The translations under genes and the position numbers were made by a program. From Lunularia cruciata (lineage: Eukaryota > Streptophyta > Marchantiopsida > Lunulariales > Lunulariaceae): a stretch of 64,000 nt of DNA. Below are positions 39,260 through 51,289 of the stretch, piece by piece. Position 1 is the stretch's first letter; the number at the start of each line of letters is the position of its first letter. The stretch is from NCBI GenBank assembly GCA_948567375.1, contig OX419762.1, forward strand, positions 55,260,841 through 55,324,840, read 5' to 3'. The notes below the pieces were generated by a model. The model worked only from the letters and a program-made list of their open reading frames with translations, had not been told where the DNA came from and made no database searches.

Positions 39260-42200
39260 TCATGACAGAACCAACCGAAAATGCTCCCGTATTCGGAACG
39301 TCCGAGGGGGGCCTTTACCTAAAGGTGAGAGTGGAACCAGGAACGGTTCCGTCAATGCCCAAAGTCTTTTCACGGTTTCGAGGGATCTTTGATCATCTTC
39401 TGACAGTGTCGCTACGGAGGTCATCCCAAAGAGAAAACCTGGCACAGGAAGAGGCCAAGATCCTGGAGCAGGAAATAGTGATGCAGGAACTGGTAACCCT
39501 GGTATTCTTAACGTGGAGGCAATCAACCGCCAGAATTCTGCCAGAGCTTCTCGTGAGAGTGCGTCAACAGCTCGGGCGAGCTGTAAAAACATAACTTGAT
39601 GAGCACACTATATTACGTAATGGAATACAGAACGCGTTGTAAAAGAACCCGGATCCATACCCACGTCTGACTCTGACGGTAAAGATCGTCACAACTATCA
39701 ATTACATAGAGGCAAGAACGCTTAACTCTGCAAATTTGATGAGTACACTATACGTATAAAATTCTGGTAATATCTTGCACCTCATCATAAGAACGTTAAT
39801 TTTCTTATAGAACACATTTTCATGAAGGTGGCAAGAGATCCGTGGTCAATGATTATTGACCACGAATCACTTCGTTGTCACAGTTAACCTACCTCAGTGA
39901 GAAGCAGTTCCTGGACATAACTCCCCTCTGGCGCGAAAATCAACTTCAGGGCTTCTTTGGTGGATGGATCTATGGAAGGAAGCGATTCTTTTCGACCTTG
40001 CTCTTGTCCAGCAGGGGTCATCACCTCACGGAACGACTGAAACCCTCCAACAATTTCTTCGACTCTTTTAACATCCAGCTGTCCTTGGCCTCCATACAAG
40101 AAGTATTTGAGAGCCGCTCGCGCCCTAGGACTGTGACATAAAGTTAAACAAGTGGTCAAATTAAGCTCAAAATTAGAAAAAGACGTAAAATAAACGATCG
40201 TAAATTCTGCAATAACTAGGAAAGCCTCTGTACCTGTCACTAGCCAATCTTGCCTATCACTAGCCAATCTTGCTAAGCCTCTGTACCTGTCATCGGTCAG
40301 TAAGCGCTTTGAGATATAAGGGTAACATTCATCGACGATTGTGTAGTCTGGATCTGCTTCCAGGCCAATGCCCTCCAGGACTGAAAATGCCCTTAAGATA
40401 AGTGCAAAGTAAGGTGGAAGAACAAAGACATACTCCTTCGACATATTCATCAAATCATCCGAAACCTGCCACAAATTATCAATTGTCGGTAGGGTTGTCA
40501 ATTGGTGCTCCACTCCAACAACTTACTCAAATGCAACAGTTTCAAAAAAGAGTGGTATAAACTTCTCAAAACTGTTATTTATGACTATCACTACTTTAAA
40601 ATCCAAGTCCAGGTGAAATCAGAAATTACTAATTTGAAACATAATTTGAAGTCCGTTATCCCTCAGTACACTAGATGGACCATAAGTCTCGAAATCTTTT
40701 TCTTTCTGATCGGGTCCTTTGAGAGACAAACCTGTTGAATGTTAATTTTTCGAGCGCCACCACCTTGCACTAACTGACCAAGCACCCTACTAAGCTGGGG
40801 AACAACTGCGGTTGTCTTTTCCGGGTCTTCCAGCTCAGGTGGAACAAACCCAAGCCTCACCAAATCTTCCGCAACTCGCGCGTAATCAGCGTTGACGAGA
40901 TGTGAGATGTACTCAATCAGGGAATACCGTTGATCTTCCGTTACCTGCAACTCCCTCTTTCCTCCTTAGGCAAAAACGTAAAACGGCATCACATCTCAAA
41001 CTTCGCTATTATATGTGTATTGAGTAATGGAACACAGATCCCCGTTGTGAACAAACCGATTCCATACCCACGTCTGACCTGACTCGACTCTGACATTTGA
41101 CCATAACGTTGTAAATTCTTCACAACTGTCAGTTACACACACAGGGTAACTTTGCCATTGATTGCATACTAGAATACGGCAAGTGTTGTATAGTCCTTGA
41201 TTCTGTGCTCTATCGAGCACAAAAGGAGGCAACCGCAACTGCGCATGGGGAAAGATATGGAGAACGTTTCGTACCTGAGTCATGAGACCAAAATCAAGGA
41301 CACAAAGGCGACCGTCGGGAGTCCTCAGGAGATTGCCAGGATGCGGGTCAGCATGAAGAAAACCAGTTTCAAGTAGCTGCATCAGGTAGCAATTCAGGGC
41401 CGTTGAAACCAATAGTAATAGATCACCCGCTCTGCTCTCAGACAATTTTTCCCCTTCTATCCATTCAGTTGTAAGAACCTGCCAAAAGCTTCCGTCAGAA
41501 TTGATCGGCAAAATCCAAAATAAAAATATATATGCCACAGGTTTTATCAAAGAGGACCGGGTCCTAGAAAGCATGAATTGTCTCTTCGCCCACTTCGTTT
41601 CCTTCGCCTAAAGACTAGGATACTAGTACTCTCTCAACAACACGACCGTTGCTGTAGTTAATTGAGAAGTAACTACCTGTCTCTATAAAGATCAGAGAAC
41701 ATCCACAACTCAAAGTGATATTCCCTACCTTGCGAGAGGTGTATTCATTATAAACAGTCGGTACAGTCACATTTGGTAGTGCTCTCATGTTCTCTGCAAA
41801 TTGTCTCTGATTCCTAGCCTGCATAAAGAGACAGGAACAGAGTAAGCCTTCAAGGTTTTGAAATGTGAGTCCTTTAATATCAGTCGTTGGCGTAATTAGC
41901 TAAGCATAAAGTGGCCAGGGTAAGATTGGACGTAGTTTTGCAGGTAGGAATCTATTTACCTCTTGAATATAATCAAGTTCGTCGTAAAAGCGAACTGCCC
42001 AGGTATCCAGAAGTCCAACCAAATCACTTTGCACACCGGGCAAGGCTTGGAAGGCAAAAGCACCTGCTCTTAGCAGAAAAAGGTCCATGGATATTCCTTC
42101 TAGCACTCCGGGCCTCTGAACTTTCACGGCAACCGTCTTCCCCGTTTCCCTCAACTTAGCCTTGTAGACCTGAGATGCCAAAGAACAATGTTAGTGCTGA

Positions 42201-44287
42201 AGGATTTCTCTATTTTTCTCAAAAGAGTGCACAAAGTGCATACTACAAGAAATGTCACATGCTGCGTCCTCCTTTTGTTTTACTGAGGGTCGATAAGAGG
42301 GCAAGTATACTATCATCTATAACACTTTCAAATGTAAAAAGCTGCATTGAAACTCTACTAGAGGTTCCAGGTTTAGTAAACTGATGCGCTTCTTCGTGAT
42401 GTAAACGGAGTGGTCATACCTGCCCAAGAGAAGCAGCTGCGATTGGTGCCTCAGAAATTTCGGAGAACACTTCTTCAGCGGACCTCCCTAATCCCTGGCG
42501 AATCAGATTTCTCGCTTCGTCATTAGGAAATGGTGGCACCCTATCTTGCAGCTTCTGCAACTCCTCAAGGTAGACAACGGATAATAAATCTGGCCTTATG
42601 CTTAATGCTTGACCAATCTGTTGAAAGCATATACCCACAGGTAGAAGAATTTTAAACTCAATCCACGGTACAAAGACAACTGTCCTCCATTCCATGACCA
42701 GTGAACTTTCTTGAAAAATTGTACGTAGAAACATTGATCGATAGTACTGGATCCCTGATAGTTCATGGCGTGGTTAGGAGTTTTCTCGAACTACTGCTGG
42801 AAATGAATCTATGACTTCAGGCAAAAGAGCCATGCGTGTGCTTCTTATTGAAGTACTGTCTCTCGAGTAACGAGGAGATATCACTAATAAAGCATTGCCG
42901 AAACGTGCTAAATCAACAACCCTACTAAATGTGGACAACAAACACTGCAAATGATCCATACTAACATAAGACCAGGTAGCCACCAAAATCGAAGATATTC
43001 TATGATTTAATCAGATGTGAAAAGATGCACATAGGATCACAAAAATATATCTCGCCATGCAACAGGACAAACCTTGATTGCTGTTGGCCCCAGTCTGGCT
43101 ATGAGGTCGACAAGTTGCCGGGCTCGCAGCTCTTCATTTTCAGAATATTTCTCAAGAGTCATGTCGAGTATAATGCTAATAGTCAAAGCAGAACATTGAG
43201 ACATAATCTTCAATGATCGTAGAAGAACATCCACAGGTCGCCTCTTAAAAAATGCCGAGATGGCAGCAGGATTATACCTCAAAGGTATATCTTCTCCTTC
43301 CACAAATCGTCCCCTCTTGCTAGTTCCCTTTAATGAGACCAAGGCAACAGCAGAAGCGGTGGCAACCGCAAGGGCAGTGGCGGTAAGAGTAGGATCAGAC
43401 ACACCCAAACCATGGTAAAAGGTGCTGACTGCACCCGCCAATTGTGTGCCATACTTCTCTGATGAATTCACCAGTACCGGCGATTCAAAATTTGCTCCCC
43501 CAATCAGTTTGCTACCTTGAGAGCCCAAATTTTCAGCAAGATTTATAAGCTTAGAAGCAGAATTCGCAAGTTGTTCTACAGCCGGCGACTTGGAAGCACT
43601 GTCCGATGCCCACAGGAGCAGATTTACACTCTGCGCTAATAGCTCAGACAAAGATATTTGTACACGTCCTAAATCAGGCAAGTTTGAAGTGTTAGCCGGT
43701 GCCTCCTGGAGCAAATGGACACTTTGCGCTGATAATTGAGACAGAGAATTTTGTACACGTTCTAGAGCTGGAAAATTTGAAGCATTAGCCGATGCTTCCT
43801 GAAGTAATAGGACACTCTGCCCCAATATCTCAGACAAAGAATTTTGTAATCCTAGAGCCAGTGATTTTGATGCATTGGCCGATGCATCCTGGAGCAAATG
43901 GACACTCTGCGCTGATAGCTCAGACAGAGAGTTTTGTAAACGTTCTACGCTCCCAAAGTCTTCGGTCTGCAAGGAATTCATGGGACTTATATGAAACCCT
44001 CGCGAGGTTAGCGAGATTCCCTTTGTTCCGCTCAAATTCAAGGGATTCCACTTAAAATGCGCGAGTCGTTTTCCGCTAAAGCTGCGCAAACCAATTTGAC
44101 TCCCAAGTACCGAAGATGATAAACCCCCACAACTTGTTCGAATTTCTGTACCACAATGTCCGGTCCCAACAGACGCTAGAGCTACTCTTCTTACTGTGAA
44201 CTTTCTAGACCCGGCGCCAGGCTTAGGAAATCCTTTACAGACAGCTACAGGATTTCTGACCACTTGCTGGCCAGCGCATAACTCCAT
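39260..44287 (-). CDS. ABC1/ADCK (AARF) atypical protein kinase, chloroplast-type
   Basis: Member of the ABC1K/UbiB-like family; plant plastid members sit at plastoglobules and affect prenylquinone metabolism. Exons: 43073-44287, 42420-42617, 41960-42169, 41729-41818, 41275-41478, 40732-40944, 40287-40465, 39893-40130, 39260-39580; one frame of 955 aa. Kinase hallmarks: KxGQ as KIGQ at 405-408, the Ala-rich AAASLGQ loop at about 465-471, Lys487 in VAVKVQRPG, HADPHPGN at 613-620 and DFG at 633-635. The start is the first ATG after an in-frame TAG; residues 1-60 are basic and Ser-rich, like a transit peptide. Residues about 114-239 are four copies of a 31-residue repeat, followed by a hydrophobic stretch near 297-320. 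The C-terminal part most resembles, from memory, the ABC1K3/ABC1K5 group; assignment within the family is not certain. Confidence 0.93.
40229..40294 (-). repeat. Duplicated splice-donor segment in the ABC1 kinase gene
   Basis: On the minus strand GACAGGTACAGAGGCTT occurs twice 53 nt apart, enclosing two copies of GCAAGATTGGCTAGTGA. The exon 7 donor used in the gene model ends at 40287; the copy gives an identical donor context ending at 40234. Use of the second site would add 53 nt, with no stop in the added codons but a frameshift into exon 8. Confidence 0.85.
43571..43945 (-). repeat. 93-bp in-frame tandem repeat in the ABC1 kinase first exon
   Basis: Four imperfect units of 30-31 codons, each with the pattern (L/V)Q(N/I)SLS(E/Q), QSV.LLL and ASANAS or a variant. 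The strict 31-residue spacing and amphipathic composition suggest a helical or coiled region between the putative transit peptide and the kinase domain. Confidence 0.85.
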
Positions 44288-45154
44288 GGCCACACAATGC
44301 GTACACTGTATTGAACTTCCGAACTGCCACAAAGTAGCACAAACTCCGAGCTACTACAGAGTAAAGCGATACCAATTCGACAATCAGTGTATATCTCCTT
44401 CCAACTATCCAGAGGAGAAGATGCAACACACAAGTTGAATGTGGTACACACTTAGGTTTGACAACAACAGCACCGAGATGCGCGATAGCCCAGATATATT
44501 ATCGTCAAATTCACAGCTGATGATGAACGCAAACTCCTTCCTTAGCAAGAAACTCCTGAGCCTCAAGAAGGCCCCTATAAACAAGTCATAAACTGAGATC
44601 AATTATACAAACCTCGATAAAATGGGGACCTCGCGAGAACAAAAATTATTGAGAGGAAATATTGCTACAATTTGGTAACAAAACCATGTGAAAACCACGT
44701 GCTAGGGCTACGCCTGTGATAAGCGAGAAGTGGAAGTGGAGACTAGCTGTAGAAGAGCGGACATCAAATGAACACGGAGGAGAAGAAGGGAGAAGAGAGT
44801 CGCTCCGTTCAGTTTCCAAGAAACGACAAAGAGGAAAATCTGTCGACATGTAGTTCTCGTCAGTCACTGCCACTTAGAAATTAGCCCAGGTGCGAGACAA
44901 AAGCGAACGATGAAGGGATCGAAGACATTGTGATACCCTGTAAGCAGGTCAACGAATCCTAGCCTCAACCTCCTCCTTCTTCGGTCCAGAAAGAGGTGCC
45001 GTGTACGCTTCTGGGCCCGTGACTCACTGACACTTCCACTTCCAACTCTGTCAAACTTGGTTGTGGGTGGATGTCATCTGTTTGCTCTGGACGAATCCCT
45101 TACTCACACTAAGAAACACATCTTCGTATTTTGGCGTTTAACACGCTTTATCTC

Positions 45155-45300
45155 GTTGGGGTTTAGCCCCATTTTTTCTACTTCGTCTCACCCTTGTACA
45201 ACTTGACGGGGTTTTCCATCCTTCGTCTTTTCTTTACCTCATAGATTTTATCCTTCTATGGTTTGATGGGATTTACCGTATTCGTTTTGTTATTTTATAT
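45155..45300 (-). repeat. Dispersed repeat copy D (two partial units in tandem)
   Basis: On the minus strand AAGACGAAGGATGGAAAACC and the following CGTCAAGTTGTACAAGG align with copy B. An adjacent AACGAATACGGTAAATCCCA block followed by CAAACC repeats the same pattern. The frame contains KEKTKDGKPRQVVQG but is then interrupted. The segment ends in AATGGGGCTAAACCCC. Confidence 0.6.
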
Positions 45301-46149
45301 GCGTCGCCTTGTCATTATTCCTTTTGATATCATATAATTTCTTTCCAGATTAGGATACTTTTAAAGATAATTTTAAAGTTGTGCTAATTCCACCCATTTT
45401 TTATTATTTTACTCTAATAAATTAATAGAAATCAGTTTATTTTAATATTAGAATCCTAAGTTGAATATGATGAAGACAACAAAAAATGAAATGAAAAAAA
45501 ATTAATTTAATTCGAAAATATTTTATACTATAAATTTAATATTTTATTATTAATTAAAAATAATATAATATGTTAAATTATAAAAAGGGCCAATTAACTT
45601 TACCTTATCCTCCACTACCATGAGATTTCCATGCACTACCTTCCACTGATCCAGAAGGTAGACATTGCGGACGTGTCGGTCAATTAGATCTAGAAACAGC
45701 CAGAGGCTGTCTATTGCTAAAGCACCAGGAATCTGTTCAATTTAATGCACAACGAGCGGTATTCACTTGGGGTAACTCTCAACTCTTCTTCTTTTTTACT
45801 CTTACAGGCATCGGTTTTGAAAAGTCCACTGAGACGGGTGCGGTAAAAGCCAGGAAGTAATTCCGAGGCTAGTGGGCTCCAGCCAGTCGGCGGAAGTACT
45901 TCTGGAGACGCATGGCGCTCTCCAGCGAAAGCGTCGATGTTCTCCGTCATTGCCAACGACGTAGTCTCTACGTTCTTGTCTGACTGACGTACAGGATACG
46001 TTAACCGCGACTTCGTAGGAGGGAATGTCCTCCCTATGAGGATGGGGTTTGCATGGGATAAACCCTCTACTAAGTAAGCCACATGCTTCTCCACTTCTCG
46101 GGTTAGTTCTACGTGTTACCGTGGAAACTTAGGAGAAAGGACAGAATAA

Positions 46150-46245
46150 ACTCGCAAAATGCTCAGGTTTCAAGGCGGGACTTAAACCTGCGAGTATCCT
46201 GTCCTACTAAGAGTTGAAGTCGGAGGACTTTAGCCCACCGACTCC
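46150..46245 (-). repeat. tRNA-like segment, possible SINE relic
   Basis: On the minus strand a B-box-like GGTTTAAGTCC sits in a T-arm-like stem, and a perfect 6-bp stem AGTCGG/CCGACT lies about 50 nt upstream. A complete cloverleaf with a standard anticodon loop cannot be drawn. A similar block is found at 49847-49921. Confidence 0.3.
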
Positions 46246-46269
46246 AAGTCTGAGATTTAGACGGAGATG

Positions 46270-46322
46270 AGTGGAGAAGGCGACCGCGTGTGATAACAAG
46301 GAGGATGGGAGATTATGGGGAG
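46270..46322 (+). repeat. Dispersed repeat copy E (5' part only)
   Basis: GAGAAGGCGACCGCG and GATAACAAGGAGGATGGGA match copy C (54178-54285, minus) and copy A (9575), after which the similarity ends. The ATG present in A-C is missing. Confidence 0.55.
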
Positions 46323-48467
46323 GTTGGTAGTTTTTGAGGGGGATCTATTGGTTCAAGAAGTTCTCCGCACCACCCAGGTAACAGGACAGAAGCGAAGAAA
46401 ACATGACCTGAGCTTGAATGTGTTCATTGAGAAGATGAAACTGATAGGTTTCTTTGTAGATTTTCAATCGAGGAGGCTCGGGGCTACGTCAGAACCAAAT
46501 AGAACGCAGTTGGTTGATGATGAAGGTTGTAAAGCGAAGAGAACCCGTTATCTGATGTTTGATAGCTCCCGATTGAGATGACTCGTTTACAATTTATAAA
46601 GAATATAAAGTAGCTAGTAAAATCATTGACTTTTTTATTCCTCTGAAAGCAAGTAGTGGTCTCCCACCTCAAGTATATCAAAAGATAGTCAGTAATCCAC
46701 TTGATATTTGTGTTGCATAAACATGTGTGAGAATTGGAGGAACCACATAGTTCAAGTCGTATTTGCAACGAATGCTTTCTGAAGAAGGATTAAAGAATCT
46801 CCAAATGTATATACATATATTGTTTTCCTTAAACCTCACTAATAGTTTTGTGGTCAATAACGCTGTATTGTTTTACACGTATATTAACCTATGTATAGTG
46901 CGTAGAGTATCAATTACTAACTTCCTGTAGCTCAATGTAGCTCTGTAATTACGAATTTGAAATGCCATGATCACGTGTCCATAAGTAGGCATGATACTCA
47001 TTTGAATCATTTCAGCCATCGGGAGTGAGAGCGGGCGAATGCCATGACTGGAACAGTGGAAAGCAGGAAAGGACTTGCCTGATTGAAATGGTGTGGTGGT
47101 TTGTTGATTGTTTATTGTGCACGGGTTGGGGGATTCGAGGAAACAACGAAGAGGATGGAGTTTATTGCGGAACAATTGGAGAAGAGTTTCTGCTTTTGAG
47201 AACTATATCTGCTTGTGGACGGGTGAATCGCGTTGCGTTGGCAAAGTAATACATTTTTCATCTCAGGAGCAGATGGACAGCTTGTGGTTGGTGCCCTACC
47301 ACTCAGCTGGTTCTGTCCACAATTTAGGATAGAAGCAGTTGCAGGTCTTGTTCTCTGTAGGCCCAGTGCATCTCTTGTTGTTCCCACCAAGATGTTGAAT
47401 GCACTCAAGTTTATGTAGTAGGTATTCTAATCAATTAACGTAGGGGTGAGTTACCTTTGGTGAAAATCATAGAAATTTGAGCAGGAACTTGAATTTGAAG
47501 GAGTAGCTTGTTGTTTCGTTTAGTTCAGGCGTTAGTTGGCACATCCGCGAACTATGTCCATTTTCAAGATCCTGTACGCAGTAGGTTTCAAGTGGCACCT
47601 GCACTCTCACTTGCTTCACACCTCCGCTTCCACTATCTGATCCTTTCATCAAATCTTTTGATTTATGGCGGGCATTCATGGCACGTCGAGAAGGATAGAG
47701 GATCGGAGTGCACCTAGGGAGGGAGTTCATTACGCTTCACAGCTATGCTGCTATTCATAGTATCACTTTCAAGCAAGTTTCTCTCGTGCGATTGTTATAG
47801 TGTGCAGAGTGAAATTTGCTGCCTTGATTAGGACGGATAAATTTCTTTCGGCCTTACCTCATCAAAGCACACTTAGCCGCGAAGGCGTATTAAGACCCAA
47901 GGATCCACTTCGCTTCTCTTACCATTTCAGTGCTTCAAGCATAGTCGAATCATCAGACTAAAGGAAAATGTCCGTCGTGAGCCCAGGGTCCTAGTTGACA
48001 GCTCTGTAAGTGACGAATTCCTGTGGGTTGTGGACACTTTAGGACATCTGATGGATAGTGACTGCCAAAATTTGTAGGCAGATTTTATGTGTTTGCTTGA
48101 TCGATTGGCCTTTGTTCCAAAACATCTAGTGGCTCAAATCTCAGCTTGCAAGAAAGCAGGACATGTCTGTGGGCGGTGTTGTTTGGAAACGGAACTTCAA
48201 CATTCCTTCTTTCGTCGGATTTTAGACAGGAAACGATGCCGGGGACTGCATACGTCAACTCTACCCCACCTCCACTTTGTTAGTTCAGGCCCAAACAAGG
48301 TTAGCAGGAGACAGGGAGGGGGTGGGCCTGGAATTGATGGTGAGTTGTGTACGTCTTCATTTCTTTCTCCCCGGAATACCTTGTCATCCAATCATGAGAA
48401 GTGATGCAAACTCGACAGCACTAACCAAGTAGTGGATTTGATTCGAACTGAGCAGCAGAGTAAGCTA

Positions 48468-48507
48468 CATGTGCTGCTGTCATGCTGCATGTGCTGCTGT
48501 CACATGA
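48468..48507 (+). repeat. 20-bp tandem duplication
   Basis: CATGTGCTGCTGTCA occurs at 48468 and again at 48488, head to tail. It is a short slippage-type duplication in intergenic DNA. Confidence 0.7.
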
Positions 48508-49397
48508 ATGTACGGAACGCACTTGCATTGACCAACGTGAAATTGATTGACCGTGCAGAAATAATGTGTGATACGCTCCGATCACTTGGATATACTTCAC
48601 GCATTCTCGGCTGGCAGATGAAAATGAACAAGATAGTGAGCATTTACGGTTTTTCGTACTGATGATAAGTTGAGCCTCCAGATCAAGGCTTTCCTGCTGT
48701 AATCATGTGAAATGAGGAAACCACTTCCGGAATTGACGACACTTCAGAAGTACAGGTCTGTTTACAGGACACAGGAGCTACTCGATTCTTAAGACTTGTC
48801 TATTCTGCAGGACAGAATCTCCGTCTAACTGCACAGTTGAAAGGTTCCACTTGAAAGCCGACCCAGGAACATTGAGTCTAGTTTATAGCGTGTAAGAGGC
48901 TCCATTTAACAGCGTCTAAAAGAAAAGGGTAAAAATTAGCTGCGATCAATGAAAGTACTACCTAGGGTCTTCGGAGCACGTGCAAAATGGATTAGCCATT
49001 GACAGGAGAGCAATGCGCCTCTTAGCATAGGTACAAGGACAACGCCCCCCGACGCCCACGCAACCGCGGATAAGATGGGTTCACTAGTAAAAGATTCTCT
49101 AGAGAGGCAACAAACTCTGTGCTCATGACCTTCGCTAAGAGATGCCCGTTCTTCTGTGGATGCTCGGGTTACAAAGCCTTAAATGGAAACGGGGCAAAAA
49201 GTTACCCCAACCTGACTATTGCTGATTCTACTTGTACATTTGTTACAAAGAGTGGACGTACGAGTCTACATAGCCACATTGCCAAGGCTTCAAAACTTCC
49301 CTTGTTTCAAAGGCGTTACTCTTTGCGCACTTGCACCTTGATGAGAGATTTACGGTGCTGAAGCCAGAGAGGGTGGTGGCGGCTGTGATTGTCAGGA

Positions 49398-51289
49398 TCA
49401 GTGCTTCGGCATTCGTGCATCTTTCTCATCGGGTTCGTCGTCTCTACTTCGCTTCCGCTTTGCAGCTGCAGCGGCGGCAGTAGCATCACCCGAAGGATCT
49501 TTAAAACCAGTTCCTTCATCGTCCTTGTCCTCGTCCACATCAAGATCATCGTCATCCTCTTCTATATCATCATCGTCCTCTTCCTCATCATAATCAGGCT
49601 TGAAGTCGCTAGCTCCTTCGTCGTCTTCAGTCTGACCAATCGGCTGGACTAAATATTCAGTCCCGTACTCTTCTTCCTCATCATCCTCCTCTTCCTCCTC
49701 GTCCTCTTCCTCCTCGTCCTCCTGAAGAAAATGAATTGAGAGCGTTGGTCACATCACACAGGGGATAAAACCTCAGGTTGATATATGTGATCCTTCAGAC
49801 GTTATCGACGAGGTTTTCATTCGATAAGGGTTGGCAGACTGTCGGTGAGCTAGTTGTGCTAGCAGGTTAAGGGTGTCCATCTCCTTAGATTGGTGTTAGG
49901 GTTTAAGTCCCCCGTTGAAACAACCAGTACTAACAAGTGAAGGTCGGGCACTGAAAAGAAACGGACATGGAATGCAGCCGGCAGTGAAAAAGGTCGGCTT
50001 CGAGACAAAAATCAATGCCACATCAGGGTAAGGGAAGGTGACTCCGAGCGGGGGATGGGAAACACGCAATAAAACAACGAGAGAAAAGACAGTACAAGAT
50101 AAAGGGAGGTACACCATCCAGAAAACTGAAATAAAACATTGAAGAGAAAATGGACCGTGACTAAAGCAAAGGTCAAATTTAGGTTTAAGTCTCCTGCAAT
50201 ATTTACCTCATCACCGTCATCATCCTCGTCCTCGTTGTTCTCAGCCTCAAACTCCTCTGCGCCGTCCTCTTCATCTTCCCCGAGCTCGCCATTCTGATTG
50301 TCATCATTATCGTCATTTTCTTGGACATCCAGCTCTCCTTCCGTGCTCACAACGGCACCACTGGCCTGTTCTGTTTCCTCCTCGTCGTCTTCGTCGTCTT
50401 CTTCCCCAGGTTCATCATCATCTTCTCCACCCTCATCTTCCTCACTTTCTTCAACTTCTTGTACCTCCTCGTTCTCCTCCGCTTCTTCTTCGTCCTCGAC
50501 TTCTTCTTCCTCCGAGCCATTGTCGTTATAAGAACCACCGGCCCCTACACCGGAGGCGGCAACCACTCCTTGATCGCTGCCTCCTTCATCCTCGTCGACG
50601 TCATCGTTCTCGTCTCTTTCCTCATCTTCTTCACCTTCGTCGTCGTCGTCTTCATCCTGTGCAGTAACGGCTGCTCCTTTCAAGCCACCGTCTGCTCCTT
50701 CTTCCTCTTCTCCATCACCCTCCTCAATACCGTCTCCGTTCGCATCGTCGACATCTTCATCTTCCGACTCTTCTTCCTCTTCCTCGGCAGACTCTTCGTC
50801 AGACTCAGGTCTCTCATTATTATTAACGTCAGCGTTATCTAGGTATTGCAAAGACTTCATCATTTCAAAAGCCCGAGCCCTGTAGTCCAGCACGCGCGTA
50901 ACTTGACACTTATAAAGATCCAAAGAAACAAGTCGCAATTGAGACAAAGGTGCAAGATCTTCCAGCGCCTGAATTTTGTTGTTCGAAAGATCCAGAACCC
51001 GCAACGACTTCAGCCCTGCCTTAACCAAATGCTCAAGGCCTCCCGCAATGCGATTATCGCTCAAAATCAACTGTTCCAAATGCGGCAGGCACGGAAAATC
51101 GGCCAGAAACGAGAGGCCAACGTTTGCAATACTTAAGTGTCGTAATTGCGAAAATGACTCAAAAAGAGGAGGTGGTGGCAGCCGCCCATGGGCGCACTTT
51201 AGCGCCCCATCCAAAGTAAGCAATCTTATCGTCCCCGGGTCCTCTCCCCCCTTTGCCGCTTCCACGGCTCTCTCCCAGGCATCGTCCAT
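49398..51289 (-). CDS. ANP32: ANP32-family acidic leucine-rich nuclear phosphoprotein
   Basis: Histone-binding, LRR-plus-acidic-tail nuclear protein; family members act in chromatin regulation and phosphatase inhibition. Two exons, 50207-51289 and 49398-49721, give 468 aa with phase-0 junctions. The start at 51289 (MDDAWERAVEAA) matches plant homologues. Residues about 15-155 are the LRR domain, with LILSDNRIAGGLEHL, LRVLDLSNNKIQALEDL and LVSLDLYKCQVTRV; NNERPESDEE begins the tail. From about 165 to 440 the sequence is almost unbroken Glu/Asp with short neutral spacers, then the conserved EYLVQPIGQTEDDEGASDF block, and finally a basic KRKR likely to be a nuclear localisation signal. The 485-bp intron carries a tRNA-like segment. 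The tail DNA is GAG/GAC-rich and prone to slippage, so its length may vary. Confidence 0.94.
49847..49921 (+). repeat. tRNA-like segment in the ANP32 intron
   Basis: The plus strand reads like a degraded tRNA: an A-box-like GAGCTAGTTGTGCTAGCAGG, a CCATCT/AGATTGG anticodon-arm-like stem, and GGGTTTAAGTCCC as T-arm and B-box, all in tRNA order and spacing. The anticodon loop is not canonical, so a tRNA-derived SINE head or pseudo-tRNA is more likely than a functional tRNA. It is antisense to the host gene. Confidence 0.4.

Larger units (their letters stand above)
44288..49397. other. Intergenic region between the ABC1 kinase and ANP32 genes
   Basis: Five kb with no supportable gene. It includes the kinase promoter side (44288-45100), an AT-rich patch (45260-45600), inverted copies of the dispersed repeat (45155-45300 minus; 46270-46322 plus), a tRNA-like segment near 46150-46245, and a 20-bp tandem duplication at 48468-48507. 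ORFs at 45717-46094, 46315-46581 and 48087-48404 are isolated and match no family I recognise. Confidence 0.5.

Noticed and set aside
44287..44332. A 15-residue upstream extension of the ABC1 kinase from 44332
   Set aside because: The codon there is TTG. The first in-frame ATG after the upstream stop is at 44287.
45717..46094. 125-codon minus-strand ORF between dispersed-repeat copies
   Set aside because: It begins at a GTG, has no family resemblance, and no splice-linked neighbours extend it. Not enough to call a gene.
47250..47420. Plus-strand reading ISGADGQLVVGA, faintly like the PPC domain of AHL proteins
   Set aside because: Similarity is limited to a few residues, the next conserved blocks are absent, and no exon model could be built.
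48087..48404. 105-codon plus-strand ORF with Cys-rich start
   Set aside because: No zinc-finger spacing, no homologue recognised, and the composition is like that of the flanking intergenic DNA.
50298..50842. Plus-strand ORFs rich in Ser, Phe and Val
   Set aside because: They are antisense shadows of the ANP32 acidic tail (GAG/GAC repeats read as CTC/GTC).
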